A stretch of DNA of 64,000 nt from CAYULW01 sp964445815 (GCA_964445815.1 CAYULW010000008.1:67513-131512), one strand, 5' to 3'. Shown: positions 6,947 to 16,084, counted from the stretch's first letter. The notes: a model not told the origin generated them from the sequence alone. Translations and numbers: made by a program.

Positions 6947-9511
6947 GTGATTCTCGCAGAAACTATTGCTAGCTTATCAAAAGATGGCTTTTTAGATGCA
7001 GATTTGTTTGCATCCAATGATAGAAAGAAACTCCTGATGGCATCACCCAAATACTTGAAGTGGGCTTATTCTAGGATAAGGGATGCAGTGAAAAATAGTG
7101 ATGATGAAAGAATCCTAAAGGCAGTTCGAAAGAATCCTCATTTTACTAATGGGAATGAACGTAGTTTAATTTTTATTATCGATAATCAGTTATCAATACT
7201 TGAAGATATTCAAAGCGACAAATCAGTAGAAGAATTGTGGAAAGTACTAAATGAAAGGTATATGTCCAATAAATCATTCAAGGACTTATATCATGTTCAA
7301 AAATTACACTGGAATGCATTAATAGATCTTGCAAAAAAGCAAAAAGAGACAAGCAGCTTAAAAAGCGAATCAAGAGTTCTAACTAAACTTAAGTTAGTTT
7401 TGTTTTCATCTCAAAATCAATTTGCTACAGAAGAATGGCACGGTTTATTTTCCGAGCTGTTTGATTTACATTATTCCATTGCTAGTTTCTCTATTTCACT
7501 AAGGCTTATAGATGAATATTTGGATAGAAGAAATGTATTCAGAAAAGGTTGGTGCTATTTAAAGAAGGCTCAGATTTATAATGAGCAAAAGAATATTCCA
7601 CTTTCATTGAAATTTTATAAAATAGCAAATAAGTATGCCTCAAAAGAAGACGATATTCTTAGCACCCTCATAATAAAGAAGGGGATCTATATGATTTATG
7701 TGCATTGGTGGGAGAAAGAGAAAGCTAAACAAGTTTTTTCAGAGATTGAATCAATGATGGATGAACCCAAAGCTATAAATGTTCGATTAATCTTACTCTC
7801 TTTATCCATCCCTGCGAACATACACTGGGCTGAATTTGAAGATGCTGAACTAGAAATCTCAGAACTTGGAAGCATCATATCTCAGTATAAAGTTCCTCAA
7901 ACATTTATCCAAAATTATATCGTGTGGTTTTCATTCATATCATTAATGAAGGGTAATATAAATGAACTTTCAGAATTGGTAAGATTATATGAGACCAACT
8001 ACAAGGAGAAAGATGAAAGTTTAAGAGAAGCTAAGTTTCTGTACGATAATATGAATAATGATGGCTTTGGCAGTGATATTGAACTATCCAATGAGCACAA
8101 TTTTTTAGGTTTTTTCGAGAATAAATACCCCATAATAAGATCAATGACTGCTTTTGTTGATGAGGATAACCTTATAGAAGACCTTATGATTTCTGAAAAA
8201 GGAAGAGCAAGATTAATGAAGCAGCATCTTAATAATAGAGGAAATATTATTGAAGAAATCGACCGTATTGATAGTTTGGAAGTTGAGAAAGATGAAATTA
8301 TAATATTAACGGAGCCGATTACACCTTATAGCGTTAGTGGATTTTTAATTCAATCAAACTCTATCGAGCAGCGCATCACCAATCTATTTAATATTCCAAT
8401 GGAGTTAGTTTATGAAGTGAATCAGTTTAGAGAGATGCAGGAAATTATCTTAGAAAATAATTGGAAGGTTTGGAACCGATTATCAAGAGTGGTATTAGAT
8501 TCACAATGGCACAAACATTTTGAATCTAAGCCCAGAGTTAAATATCATCTCTCAAAATATGATCATTTAAGCTTCTTTCCTTCAATTATTGCTGCAATGA
8601 ATTTTTTTAGTTCAGCACCGAAAGAAATTAAAGAGGCAGCAAATCGAATAACAAATAGGTTTTCAAGGAAATTCTATGACATGTTTATTCAATGTAATAT
8701 AGATTCGTTTGCAGGTAAGACAACTATTATTGTAATTCCTGATGATAAAATAGGACTTATCCCGATTGAAGCTCTCAAAGATTCTAACGATGAATACCTT
8801 GTAAATCAGTTTGATGTTATTTATTGCACGTCACTTTTAGTATGGAGAAGTTTAAATAAAAGAAGAAAACTTAACTCCAACAAAGGCTTTCTGCTGTTTG
8901 GTGTTACTGAATATCCTTCTAGTGATTGGGTAAATCTAAACTTTCCAAAAGTTATTGCCAGAACAATTGGAAAGAACGAGCTAAACAGTTCAATATTCAT
9001 GAATAACGAGGTTTCAAAGAAAAAAGTTGAATCTTTTTTAACTGAGAATAATTATGCTATTGTACATTTTGCAATGCATGGGATTTTTTTTCCTGAAATT
9101 CCGGATTCAAGTGCATTGATTCTTAGTTTTTCGTCTGGAGTTGGAAAAGAGTGCTTTTTGTATGCGTCTGATATTAGAGCTATGCATATCAATTGTGACT
9201 TAATAATTCTATCTGCATGTAATACTATGATTGGTTACGATTATACCGGTGAAGGCATGTTAGGATTATCTCATGCTTTTTTGTGTGCTGGAGCAAAATC
9301 AGTTATATCATCTCGTTGGGCAATTGAAGACAAAGCAACTGGCATCTTCTTTGAAAAATTCTATGAATTTGTTTTTGATAAAGAGGTTGATTACAGCTAT
9401 AGTATGGCTTTAACTATGACCAAGCGATTTTTCATTGAAGATGATGAAATGAAGAAAAAAGGTTACGATCATCCTTATTACTGGGCAGGTTTCAAATACG
9501 AAGGAGCATAA
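6947..9511 (+). CDS. CHAT-domain protease with helical repeat N-terminus
   Basis: The 854-residue product starts at a GTG 13 bases after the sigma-like gene. The N-terminal 400 or so residues are helical and TPR-like (e.g. WCYLKKAQIYNEQKNIPLSL). The C-terminal third is a CHAT (caspase/HetF-associated with TPRs) domain of the caspase-like C14/C25 clan: VHFAMHG with catalytic His711, LIILSACNT with Cys758, then GEGMLGLSHAFLCAGAKSVISSRW and the closing HPYYWAGF. All hallmark motifs are intact, so it is probably an active cysteine protease. CHAT proteases act in bacterial programmed responses, for example Csx29, which cleaves Csx30 to free a sigma factor in type III-E CRISPR systems. The neighbouring sigma-like protein is the natural candidate substrate. 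There is no signal peptide. Confidence 0.9.
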   Translation: MILAETIASLSKDGFLDADLFASNDRKKLLMASPKYLKWAYSRIRDAVKNSDDERILKAVRKNPHFTNGNERSLIFIIDNQLSILEDIQSDKSVEELWKVLNERYMSNKSFKDLYHVQKLHWNALIDLAKKQKETSSLKSESRVLTKLKLVLFSSQNQFATEEWHGLFSELFDLHYSIASFSISLRLIDEYLDRRNVFRKGWCYLKKAQIYNEQKNIPLSLKFYKIANKYASKEDDILSTLIIKKGIYMIYVHWWEKEKAKQVFSEIESMMDEPKAINVRLILLSLSIPANIHWAEFEDAELEISELGSIISQYKVPQTFIQNYIVWFSFISLMKGNINELSELVRLYETNYKEKDESLREAKFLYDNMNNDGFGSDIELSNEHNFLGFFENKYPIIRSMTAFVDEDNLIEDLMISEKGRARLMKQHLNNRGNIIEEIDRIDSLEVEKDEIIILTEPITPYSVSGFLIQSNSIEQRITNLFNIPMELVYEVNQFREMQEIILENNWKVWNRLSRVVLDSQWHKHFESKPRVKYHLSKYDHLSFFPSIIAAMNFFSSAPKEIKEAANRITNRFSRKFYDMFIQCNIDSFAGKTTIIVIPDDKIGLIPIEALKDSNDEYLVNQFDVIYCTSLLVWRSLNKRRKLNSNKGFLLFGVTEYPSSDWVNLNFPKVIARTIGKNELNSSIFMNNEVSKKKVESFLTENNYAIVHFAMHGIFFPEIPDSSALILSFSSGVGKECFLYASDIRAMHINCDLIILSACNTMIGYDYTGEGMLGLSHAFLCAGAKSVISSRWAIEDKATGIFFEKFYEFVFDKEVDYSYSMALTMTKRFFIEDDEMKKKGYDHPYYWAGFKYEGA

Positions 9512-9586
9512 ATTTTGTCATTTAACTAAAACATCCTGCATTAAGACAGTTAATCGACATAAGTCGGGAAACAAAATCTTAATGAG

Positions 9587-10912
9587 ATGTTTAAAAATCC
9601 ATCCAAAAAAGACAAAGGACCAAAAGCCTACGATCCGTTTGAAGGCAGCCGAAATTCGGTGCATGATGACACAATAGGATCAACAGAAAGTAGGAAGAAT
9701 CTGTCCATGTTGTCTGCATTGACAGGTCTTGATGACCCTAAACTACTGATTGACTTTACCAAGTCAGAAAATAATTTACTTTCCTTAGAAGGAGCTGCCA
9801 AAGAATTAAAAGAGCGTAAAAAAGCTATCACCAAAGGCAAACATGAAAAAGTATTCCGGCAAGAAATCGAGCAGAAAAAAAAGCTACTCAAACACGAAAT
9901 CCCGGGAAAGCTTCATAAGAAATACAACTTAGAAGAAGGCCTTAGTGAGCAGATGGAAGAAACTATTCGAGTAGAAAACCCTTCCTATGCGCTGAATCAA
10001 AACAACAATCCAACGGTATGGCGAAAATGGATATTTAACCCTGTTAGCTGCCTCATTTATTTTTTGGTGGCTCTTGCTGCAGGTGCAGGAGAATTTGTAT
10101 TAGCCAAGGGAGCTGTTAGCAGAGTATTTGGTGTGTATGGATGGGAATCCGATTTCATGGCAGCGAGTGTTGTTGTGATTGCATTCTTAATCAAAGTCCC
10201 TTATGAAGCACAGATTGAAAAAGCATATTACAAGGATCCTAACTCCAAAATATATTTTAAATCAAGCATTTATTTATGTGCATTAGGGCTTTTAACATTG
10301 CTTGCTTATGCTCCTATTCGTAATAGCTCTGTAGCACAAGATCAGATCACTCAGGCTATTGTTGAAATTAAGAATGATTCGCAACAAAAAATTGATAGAC
10401 TAGAATTATCAATGGCAGACGAACAAGCAATTGATGCAGAAATTGAAAGAGGAAAAAAGAAGATTGAAAATATTTTAAAAGGTGTTTCTGAAAACAGTAC
10501 AACGCTTGAAGAATACAAGGTAGAAATACTAACGGATAATTTGATTCAATTCTGCTTTTTAATTTTTGTCTTGGCGCTAGGAATCATTGAAGCTGTAAGC
10601 TTTGCTATGGGTCATTTTATTCTAAAGATTCTAATGACCCGCCATCACCTTCAAAGAACCCATCAACAGGCAAGGCAGAAGATCGCAGACCTTCAAAAGT
10701 GTCGGGTGGTTATTGCTGATCTGGATGAAATCAAAGAGCAAGAGATAAAGCTGAACAAACTTCGCAGAAAAGCCAGAGACGAACGAGATGCCAATTACAT
10801 CAAAATGCAATTTGGAATCGCCAAAGCCGGCTATGGAGGAAGTGACTGGCACCATGAAAAGACGGACATCTTTAACAGCCGATTAAAGAACAATTTCCCC
10901 GATGGCAAATAG
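9587..10912 (+). CDS. Four-helix membrane protein with coiled coils, unknown function
   Basis: The 441-residue product has a charged cytoplasmic N-terminal region of about 140 residues and two membrane segments near 150-172 and 187-207. A third follows near 225-243, then an acidic coiled-coil stretch of about 65 residues and a fourth segment near 318-342. The basic coiled-coil tail has ...CRVVIADLDEIKEQEIKLNKLRR. There is no enzyme motif. It lies between the CHAT gene and the lipoprotein and mobilization genes, probably starting the block read on into the vWA-like lipoprotein. Membrane-anchored scaffold or mating-related roles are both possible. Confidence 0.6.
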   Translation: MFKNPSKKDKGPKAYDPFEGSRNSVHDDTIGSTESRKNLSMLSALTGLDDPKLLIDFTKSENNLLSLEGAAKELKERKKAITKGKHEKVFRQEIEQKKKLLKHEIPGKLHKKYNLEEGLSEQMEETIRVENPSYALNQNNNPTVWRKWIFNPVSCLIYFLVALAAGAGEFVLAKGAVSRVFGVYGWESDFMAASVVVIAFLIKVPYEAQIEKAYYKDPNSKIYFKSSIYLCALGLLTLLAYAPIRNSSVAQDQITQAIVEIKNDSQQKIDRLELSMADEQAIDAEIERGKKKIENILKGVSENSTTLEEYKVEILTDNLIQFCFLIFVLALGIIEAVSFAMGHFILKILMTRHHLQRTHQQARQKIADLQKCRVVIADLDEIKEQEIKLNKLRRKARDERDANYIKMQFGIAKAGYGGSDWHHEKTDIFNSRLKNNFPDGK

Positions 10913-10964
10913 CCTTCAACCTTAAAGAGTAAATCATTTTAATCATTAATAAATCTTAGAAATT

Positions 10965-11765
10965 ATGAAAGCAATTAAGAGCACAGTTATTTTAGTATCA
11001 AGCCTATTTATTTTCCTTTCTTCCTGTAATACAGAAGAACATTTTGTACAAGAAGAATCACAGAAGCAATCAACCATCTTTCTTTTGGATATGTCCGACT
11101 CAATGAATGAGGTGGTCAGAAAACGAATGATTCAAAAGTTAAGACCCATTGCATACGATGGTCTTCAGAATCCTAAAGATGAAACAGCTATCTATTTTAT
11201 CACTAATTCAAGCGGTTCTAACGAACTGTTTGGAAGATATGTTTTAAGCGAATTTAAGCTACCGGATCACTTTGCAGAGTTCTCTGAACAAAGACAAAAA
11301 CAGGAGCTTGTAAAGCGAGAAAACAAGATCAAATCAGAACAGCAGTACTTTTTAGCCATGCTAAAAAAAGCAATGGAAACACCTGTTTCCAAAGAAGCAC
11401 AAAAGGGAACTGATTTGTGGTCAACCCTCCGCATAGCTGCTGAGAATTTTGCAAAAGAAGACAGTAATACCATTAAGAAAGTGGTCTATGTTTCCGATAT
11501 GCTTCAAAACTCTAAAGAGCGTGGGTTTTACAAAACACCTCCTAAAGATGATACTGAAGCAAAGGAAATTGGCAAAAAGGATGCTGCAAGAATTTTAGCA
11601 AAATGGCCACAGATAAAAGAAGCTAATTCACTTGAAGGAGTTAAGGTATATTGTATTCAGCCAAGAGAACTTTTACAGGGAAAACACAGAGAAAAAGCAC
11701 CTCTCATGTTTGCCTATTGGCAGGCCATTTTCGAAGAGTTAGGAGCTTCCTTTACTATGGAATAA
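10965..11765 (+). CDS. Lipoprotein with von Willebrand A-like domain
   Basis: The 266-residue product has a lipoprotein signal peptide (SLFIFLSSC, Cys at residue 21). Residues about 37-250 look like a vWA fold: the first strand ends in a MIDAS-type DxSxS (IFLLDMSDSM), with later strands ETAIYFIT, KVVYVSDML and GVKVYCI. vWA domains bind protein partners through a metal ion. It follows the four-helix membrane protein by 52 bases and precedes the putative oriT, so it may belong to the transfer or accessory part of the element. Confidence 0.7.
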   Translation: MKAIKSTVILVSSLFIFLSSCNTEEHFVQEESQKQSTIFLLDMSDSMNEVVRKRMIQKLRPIAYDGLQNPKDETAIYFITNSSGSNELFGRYVLSEFKLPDHFAEFSEQRQKQELVKRENKIKSEQQYFLAMLKKAMETPVSKEAQKGTDLWSTLRIAAENFAKEDSNTIKKVVYVSDMLQNSKERGFYKTPPKDDTEAKEIGKKDAARILAKWPQIKEANSLEGVKVYCIQPRELLQGKHREKAPLMFAYWQAIFEELGASFTME

Positions 11766-11856
11766 GATTGACAAAAAAGCAAGTATCTGGTATAATGCAG
11801 GGCATACAAATCGGAAAAAGCGTTCAAAATCAAAAATAAGTTTCAAGTAGAAAGTA

Positions 11857-11896
11857 TGGTGATTGGGATTTAGCATTTGCTATCTCTCAGTCACCA
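11857..11896. other. Candidate oriT: large imperfect inverted repeat before the mobilization genes
   Basis: Left arm TGGTGATTGGGATTTAGC (11857-11874), ATTT loop, right arm GCTATCTCTCAGTCACCA (11879-11896). Fourteen of 18 positions pair, and two of the mismatches are G-T. It lies in the 171-base gap just upstream of the relaxase accessory and relaxase genes, the usual place for an oriT. The nick site cannot be read off. Confidence 0.55.
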
Positions 11897-11936
11897 AAAT
11901 CAGAGCCTTAGACTTTTTAGAGCATTTAAGAAGAAA

Positions 11937-12425
11937 ATGAATTTTGATCACAAGAAATATAACCAGGAGTATAGAAAGACCCATCCAAGTGTGAATGTAT
12001 ATATGGATATCGGACTTCATTCAACGCTAAAAAAGATGGCAGAAAAGAAAGCTGTAAGTACTTCTAATTTAACTAAACTAATAATCTATGCTTATTTCAA
12101 TAAAACCTTTGTGTGCCTGCATGATAATTATTTGACACTCTTTATGAGAGATCTGAGGAAGGCGTGCACGAACATTAATCAGATCACCTCCAAGTATCAT
12201 AGCACAGGTTTTTTTGATGCTGCCAAATTTCGTTTGGTATTAGAACAACTTCAACGAATCGAAAACAATCAAAAAGTGCTATTGGAAGAACCGAAGGACT
12301 TTTTCGAGTATGCAGAAGAAAGGATTGAGAAAGAGCCTGAGCTACTAGGAAAGATGAAAGAATTTTTAGCTATTCAAGAGGCGAAGCGTGATAGTCAAAT
12401 CAATAAGATGGAAAAGCGGTCCTAG
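11937..12425 (+). CDS. MobC-like relaxase accessory protein
   Basis: The start is set at the ATG (MNFDHKKYNQEYRKTHP). An earlier in-frame TTG falls inside the oriT-like inverted repeat. The 162-residue product has an N-terminal ribbon-helix-helix-like pattern (VNVYMDIGLHSTLKKMAEKK, then VSTSNLTKLII) and a helical C-terminal part with CTNINQITSKYHSTG, the 'N-x-N-Q-i/l' feature typical of MobC/BfmC-type proteins. Family members bind oriT and help the relaxase open it. Its end overlaps the relaxase start by 38 bases, suggesting translational coupling. Confidence 0.75.
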   Translation: MNFDHKKYNQEYRKTHPSVNVYMDIGLHSTLKKMAEKKAVSTSNLTKLIIYAYFNKTFVCLHDNYLTLFMRDLRKACTNINQITSKYHSTGFFDAAKFRLVLEQLQRIENNQKVLLEEPKDFFEYAEERIEKEPELLGKMKEFLAIQEAKRDSQINKMEKRS

Positions 12426-13242
12426 TTCTTTTACAAGACTATTAGATTATGTCTACGGAGGAAGATCAAAGGGTGATGAAGTCTTTTATCACAATACCAT
12501 TTTTGGAGACTACAGCGGAATAAAATCAGCATTAGAAGAGAATGACAAATACTTAAGCCCATTACCGAATATAAAACGTGTAAGGCTCTATCACGAGGTA
12601 ATGCGGTGGCATAGCGAAGATGCAAAACACATTACCAAAGCAATGCTTGAAGACTTTGCAAGAGAATACATCAGATTGAGAGCTAAGGACAGTATAGCAA
12701 TAGCAGTTGTGCACGCTAAACCCGAACCCCATATCCATTTTGTGATTTCAGGCTCAGAGCTGGGAAGTAAGGAGCTTTCAAGGATGGACAACAAAAAGTT
12801 CTATTCGGTAAAAAGAGAGATTGAAGAGTATCAGAAGAATTACCCTCAGATTACAAAATCATTTGTCTATCAGAACTATGATCGAAAGAAACTAAAGAAA
12901 GGCACTTATGCCAAACTGGAAAAGAAGTATCAAATGAGCAAACGAGAAGCAAAGAAACAAGAAGTAATTAATCTGGTACAAAAGTGCTTTAAATCAGCTT
13001 ACACAGAAGATCAGTTCTACGATATGCTTTTGGAATTAGCAGTAGAGCTGCAAAGAAGAAAGAATGGGAAGATCACTTCAGTAAAGCACAAGAACATCGC
13101 TTACAGGTTCGACAAGCTGGGTATCGACATTGAAGACTTAAGAAGACAGGAAGAAAAGCTGACTAAATCACAACTAGAACTCATTGCTCTAAAGCAAAAG
13201 AACAAGAAAATAGGAAAAGGACGTCACAGATCACTCAATTAA
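12388..13242 (+). CDS. Relaxase (MobA/VirD2-type nuclease)
   Basis: The 284-residue product starts at GTG inside the upstream gene. The N-terminus SIRWKSGPSSFTRLLDYVYGG has the spaced Tyr/Ser pattern of a relaxase motif I. The metal-binding motif III reads AKPEPHIHFVISG (HxH), preceded by IAIAVVHAKPEPH. The rest is basic and helical. Relaxases nick oriT by a transient DNA-tyrosine link and pilot the strand through the secretion channel. At 284 residues it is a compact MOB enzyme with no fused helicase or primase. Confidence 0.85.
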   Translation: MIVKSIRWKSGPSSFTRLLDYVYGGRSKGDEVFYHNTIFGDYSGIKSALEENDKYLSPLPNIKRVRLYHEVMRWHSEDAKHITKAMLEDFAREYIRLRAKDSIAIAVVHAKPEPHIHFVISGSELGSKELSRMDNKKFYSVKREIEEYQKNYPQITKSFVYQNYDRKKLKKGTYAKLEKKYQMSKREAKKQEVINLVQKCFKSAYTEDQFYDMLLELAVELQRRKNGKITSVKHKNIAYRFDKLGIDIEDLRRQEEKLTKSQLELIALKQKNKKIGKGRHRSLN

Positions 13243-13257
13243 TGCATTAAAGAGAAT

Positions 13258-13791
13258 ATGAAACTACCGAGAAGACCTGTTAAAAGCATTTACCGATTCT
13301 TTAGAAGAAGAGGACTTGATAAGTACGGAAAGAAAATATTTGCTGAATTATCACATCAGGAAAAGGAGTTGTTCTATCGATTATCCACAGAACAGGTTAA
13401 AAAGTTCAATTTCTTGGGAGAAGTCATCGATTCCAATAGTCACAGTAATGTGATTAAAATGTTTCGGGCTCAGAAACCTGCTTTTGGTGACTCTATGACC
13501 ACTTTTAATAGGCTTGCTGCTACTGCAAAGAGAGAACGAGATGCTGCCTGGAGTAAAATTCGTCAAATGCTATCCGGGAGAGAAATTACGAAAGAAGAAG
13601 TAAGACAATCCAAAATCATGACTACAGGAGAGTTTGCACAAAAATATAGAGAGGCGATCAAAAGAGAATTCAAGCAACAGCAGTACAAGCCAAGAGATAT
13701 AGATAGCCCTGAAGAATTGAAAAAAGCAAAAGCGAAGATGCTAGCAGATTTGGGTAAAGGGCAATCAAAATCAAGAGGCATGAGCCGATGA
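13258..13791 (+). CDS. Basic helical protein next to relaxase, unknown
   Basis: The 177-residue, very basic product (many Arg/Lys, no signal peptide or membrane helix) starts at ATG 15 bases after the relaxase stop. It begins MKLPRRPVKSIYRFFRRRG. Its charge suggests nucleic-acid binding, and its place in the mob operon suggests a mobilization helper. No motif is recognised. Confidence 0.6.
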   Translation: MKLPRRPVKSIYRFFRRRGLDKYGKKIFAELSHQEKELFYRLSTEQVKKFNFLGEVIDSNSHSNVIKMFRAQKPAFGDSMTTFNRLAATAKRERDAAWSKIRQMLSGREITKEEVRQSKIMTTGEFAQKYREAIKREFKQQQYKPRDIDSPEELKKAKAKMLADLGKGQSKSRGMSR

Positions 13792-13816
13792 AAGAATAAT
13801 CATAACAAAGAAAATA

Positions 13817-13975
13817 ATGAATCAGAAGAGAAAAGAGAAGCAGCATAAAAAGAAGCCTGCCAAAATAAGAAACCATCAGATAACCATAGCACCAATTGGT
13901 TTTGGAAAATCATCATCGGCTCTATTGCCACGACTTATCAAAGAGAAATCAGAAGTAAAAATTTTAAATCAATAA
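13817..13975 (+). CDS. Small protein with Walker A-like motif, possible ATPase remnant
   Basis: A 52-residue reading frame begins at ATG 13817 with a basic N-terminus followed by ITIAPIGFGKSSSALLPRLI. The core matches a P-loop (GxGKS) and closely parallels the Walker A segment of the TraG-type ATPase downstream (VLAPSGYGKTTSLVIPG). It ends at TAA after the second beta-strand position. It could be a fragment of a duplicated coupling ATPase or a genuine small protein. Confidence 0.4.
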   Translation: MNQKRKEKQHKKKPAKIRNHQITIAPIGFGKSSSALLPRLIKEKSEVKILNQ

Positions 13976-13987
13976 CAGTTAATAATC

Positions 13988-14353
13988 ATGGATACAACAA
14001 ATAAAGAAAGTAATCCTAAAAAGGAGTTTAACGGATCTGTCTGGATAAGTGATATCAGATGGGGAAAACCAACAGCAGAAGAAGCCACTATTTATAACGC
14101 TTATGGAGAAGAGTTTGGAACGATTAGAGTTCTTCTTCCCAAAGAGGAAGGCAAGGAAAGAGAATACTTTCTGCTTGATGTAGATGGGAAGGTGTTGCAC
14201 AGAACAAAAAGCAAGGAAGAAATCGCCAAAATTCCCTTTGAATGGGAATACCGGAAAAAACTAGCATTTGCCAGAAGGCAAAAAGACAAGAAAGCATTTT
14301 TTGAATTAGGAGACAATAACAAGAAAAAGAATGAAGTATCACGCAAACGTTAA
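13988..14353 (+). CDS. Small hypothetical protein in the mobilization operon
   Basis: The 121-residue soluble product has mixed strands (SVWISDIRWGKP, ATIYNAYGEEFGTIRVLLP, EREYFLLDVDGKVLHRT) and a Lys-rich tail. It lies between the relaxase block and the coupling ATPase, like small unassigned genes in many Bacteroidota mobilizable elements. No family is recognised. The 174 bases after it hold only one weak basic reading frame. Confidence 0.55.
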   Translation: MDTTNKESNPKKEFNGSVWISDIRWGKPTAEEATIYNAYGEEFGTIRVLLPKEEGKEREYFLLDVDGKVLHRTKSKEEIAKIPFEWEYRKKLAFARRQKDKKAFFELGDNNKKKNEVSRKR

Positions 14354-14527
14354 GAGCGATCAAAAGAACCGAGGAATACCCTTATGAATGGCAATTGAGC
14401 GAAATCGGAAAATTATCAACTCTTGGAAAAAACGCTTCTTAAATCGAGGGAAAAAGAACCTACAAAAGCAAGCTATAAAAGATAGAAGAAGATAATTACT
14501 AATTAATCATTACAAGAATTTAAAACT

Positions 14528-16084
14528 ATGGAATCACTGTTAGCACTTATTACACTTATTGTAGCTCTCGTTATTTTATCAAAAACATTCATTAGAAAAA
14601 CATTTGTCGGAGGATTAATTGGATTCATATTCGATTTACTCTTAGGCATATTAACTCCTTTTTTAAAGCCACTTACAGAGCGAATCAAGAACTGGTTTAA
14701 AGGAGAGAACTCAGGTATACATGGGACAAGTAGGTTTTTGAATGAGAAAGAGAAAAAAGAATTACTCTCACCTAATCATAAGGGGTTTACAATTAATGGG
14801 TCGTTTGAAGATAAGATAAGTCTTGATAATTCAAGAAAACATGGATTAGTTTTGGCTCCTAGTGGATATGGGAAGACGACTTCACTTGTTATTCCTGGGA
14901 TTCAACAGGCAGAAGAAAGTCTTATTATCAATGATCCTGATGGCAGTATTTACAAGGCTACAGGGGGACTACTTGCAAGTAAAGGATATGATTTGAAAAT
15001 TCTGAATCTTGCGAATCCAAGAATGAGTCACTATTACAATCCGATAGCTTATGTCAACTCTCCAACAGAAATTGCTAGGCTGGCAGACGTACTGATTAGC
15101 TCATCCTTAAAATCCAATGGAAAAGACAGCTTTTGGAATGAGAGTGCAAAGAAGCTATTAGATCTTTTGATTAAAGGCTTAAAAACACAGGATGAAAAAT
15201 ACCATAACCTCGCTAACCTCTCAGCCCTCCTGGATCAGTTTGGAACAGACGGAATACCACTAATTGATTTAATGCTATACACCGATAAACAGACTCAATT
15301 GCAATTCAAGGGACTACTAAGTGCAAAAGAAGAAGTATTGCAGGATATTGTAATGACTGCCCGGGTAGCTCTAAAGTTCGTCAACAATCAGGAGATTGCA
15401 GAACTAACCTCAAAGGAAACACTCAACTTTAAGACGCTTAGAAAGCGCAAAACAGCACTTTTTATCATTGATAAAGAAACGAGCTGGGAACCGATGATGA
15501 AGAGTTTACTCTTTAGTGATCTGTTTAACTTCCTAATGGAAACACCTTCAGAAGAGGACTTAGATGTAAAGATATTTGCTGATGAAGCAGGAAATTTTAA
15601 GATCGTCTCACTCCCTAAACTGATTACGGTGCTCAGAAGACGGAGAGTTTCAGTGCAGCTAATTATTCAGGACACCTTTCAATTAAATTCAATGTATGGG
15701 GATGCGGACAGTCGAATCATTATGTCAAACTGTTTTACCAAAATTTTCTTTCCTGGCTTATCGTATGAAACCTGCAGAAACATTTCAGACAGTTTAGGAA
15801 TGACGACACAGAGGTATGTTAATCCACATGCAGCCGATGAAGAAGGAAAGAATGAACCTAGAGAGATGGCAAGGAAGCTAATAACTGCGGATGAGCTTTA
15901 TAGTATGCAAAACTGCGTGTTGGTTCTAATTGGGAACAACAGACCTTATCTCACTCAGATCTATCCTTATTACGAGAATCCTGTGATGAAGGAAATGTCA
16001 GAAATAGAAGCTCCTGAGCTTCCTTACAATGAAGTTTCAGAGCCTGAGCTTATCGACTTAGAAGAGATGAAAATCGAAATTTAA
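14528..16084 (+). CDS. traG: Type IV coupling ATPase (TraG/VirD4 family)
   Basis: The 518-residue product has one or two N-terminal membrane segments (residues 2-45), then HGTSRFLNEKEKKEL, a family hallmark. Walker A is APSGYGKTTSLVIPG near residues 112-126, and INDPDGSIYKATGGLL follows, the family's 'D-P-K-G-E' region with D instead of K/E. Walker B is VKIFADEAGNF, followed by an arginine-rich sensor segment (LPKLITVLRRRRVSVQLIIQD). VirD4-type hexamers dock the relaxase-DNA complex onto the secretion channel. It is somewhat shorter than the usual 600-700 residues. Its presence without channel genes points to a mobilizable rather than self-transmissible element. Confidence 0.9.
   Translation: MESLLALITLIVALVILSKTFIRKTFVGGLIGFIFDLLLGILTPFLKPLTERIKNWFKGENSGIHGTSRFLNEKEKKELLSPNHKGFTINGSFEDKISLDNSRKHGLVLAPSGYGKTTSLVIPGIQQAEESLIINDPDGSIYKATGGLLASKGYDLKILNLANPRMSHYYNPIAYVNSPTEIARLADVLISSSLKSNGKDSFWNESAKKLLDLLIKGLKTQDEKYHNLANLSALLDQFGTDGIPLIDLMLYTDKQTQLQFKGLLSAKEEVLQDIVMTARVALKFVNNQEIAELTSKETLNFKTLRKRKTALFIIDKETSWEPMMKSLLFSDLFNFLMETPSEEDLDVKIFADEAGNFKIVSLPKLITVLRRRRVSVQLIIQDTFQLNSMYGDADSRIIMSNCFTKIFFPGLSYETCRNISDSLGMTTQRYVNPHAADEEGKNEPREMARKLITADELYSMQNCVLVLIGNNRPYLTQIYPYYENPVMKEMSEIEAPELPYNEVSEPELIDLEEMKIEI

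Noticed and set aside
4516..9511. Type III-E CRISPR (Craspase) locus because of CHAT plus sigma
   Set aside because: No gRAMP/Cas7-11 effector, Csx30/Csx31 homolog or repeat-spacer array is visible in the window; only the logic is similar.
14388..14495. 35-residue basic reading frame between two mobilization genes
   Set aside because: Composition is just Lys/Arg-rich with no conserved look and no ribosome site; not supported as a gene.
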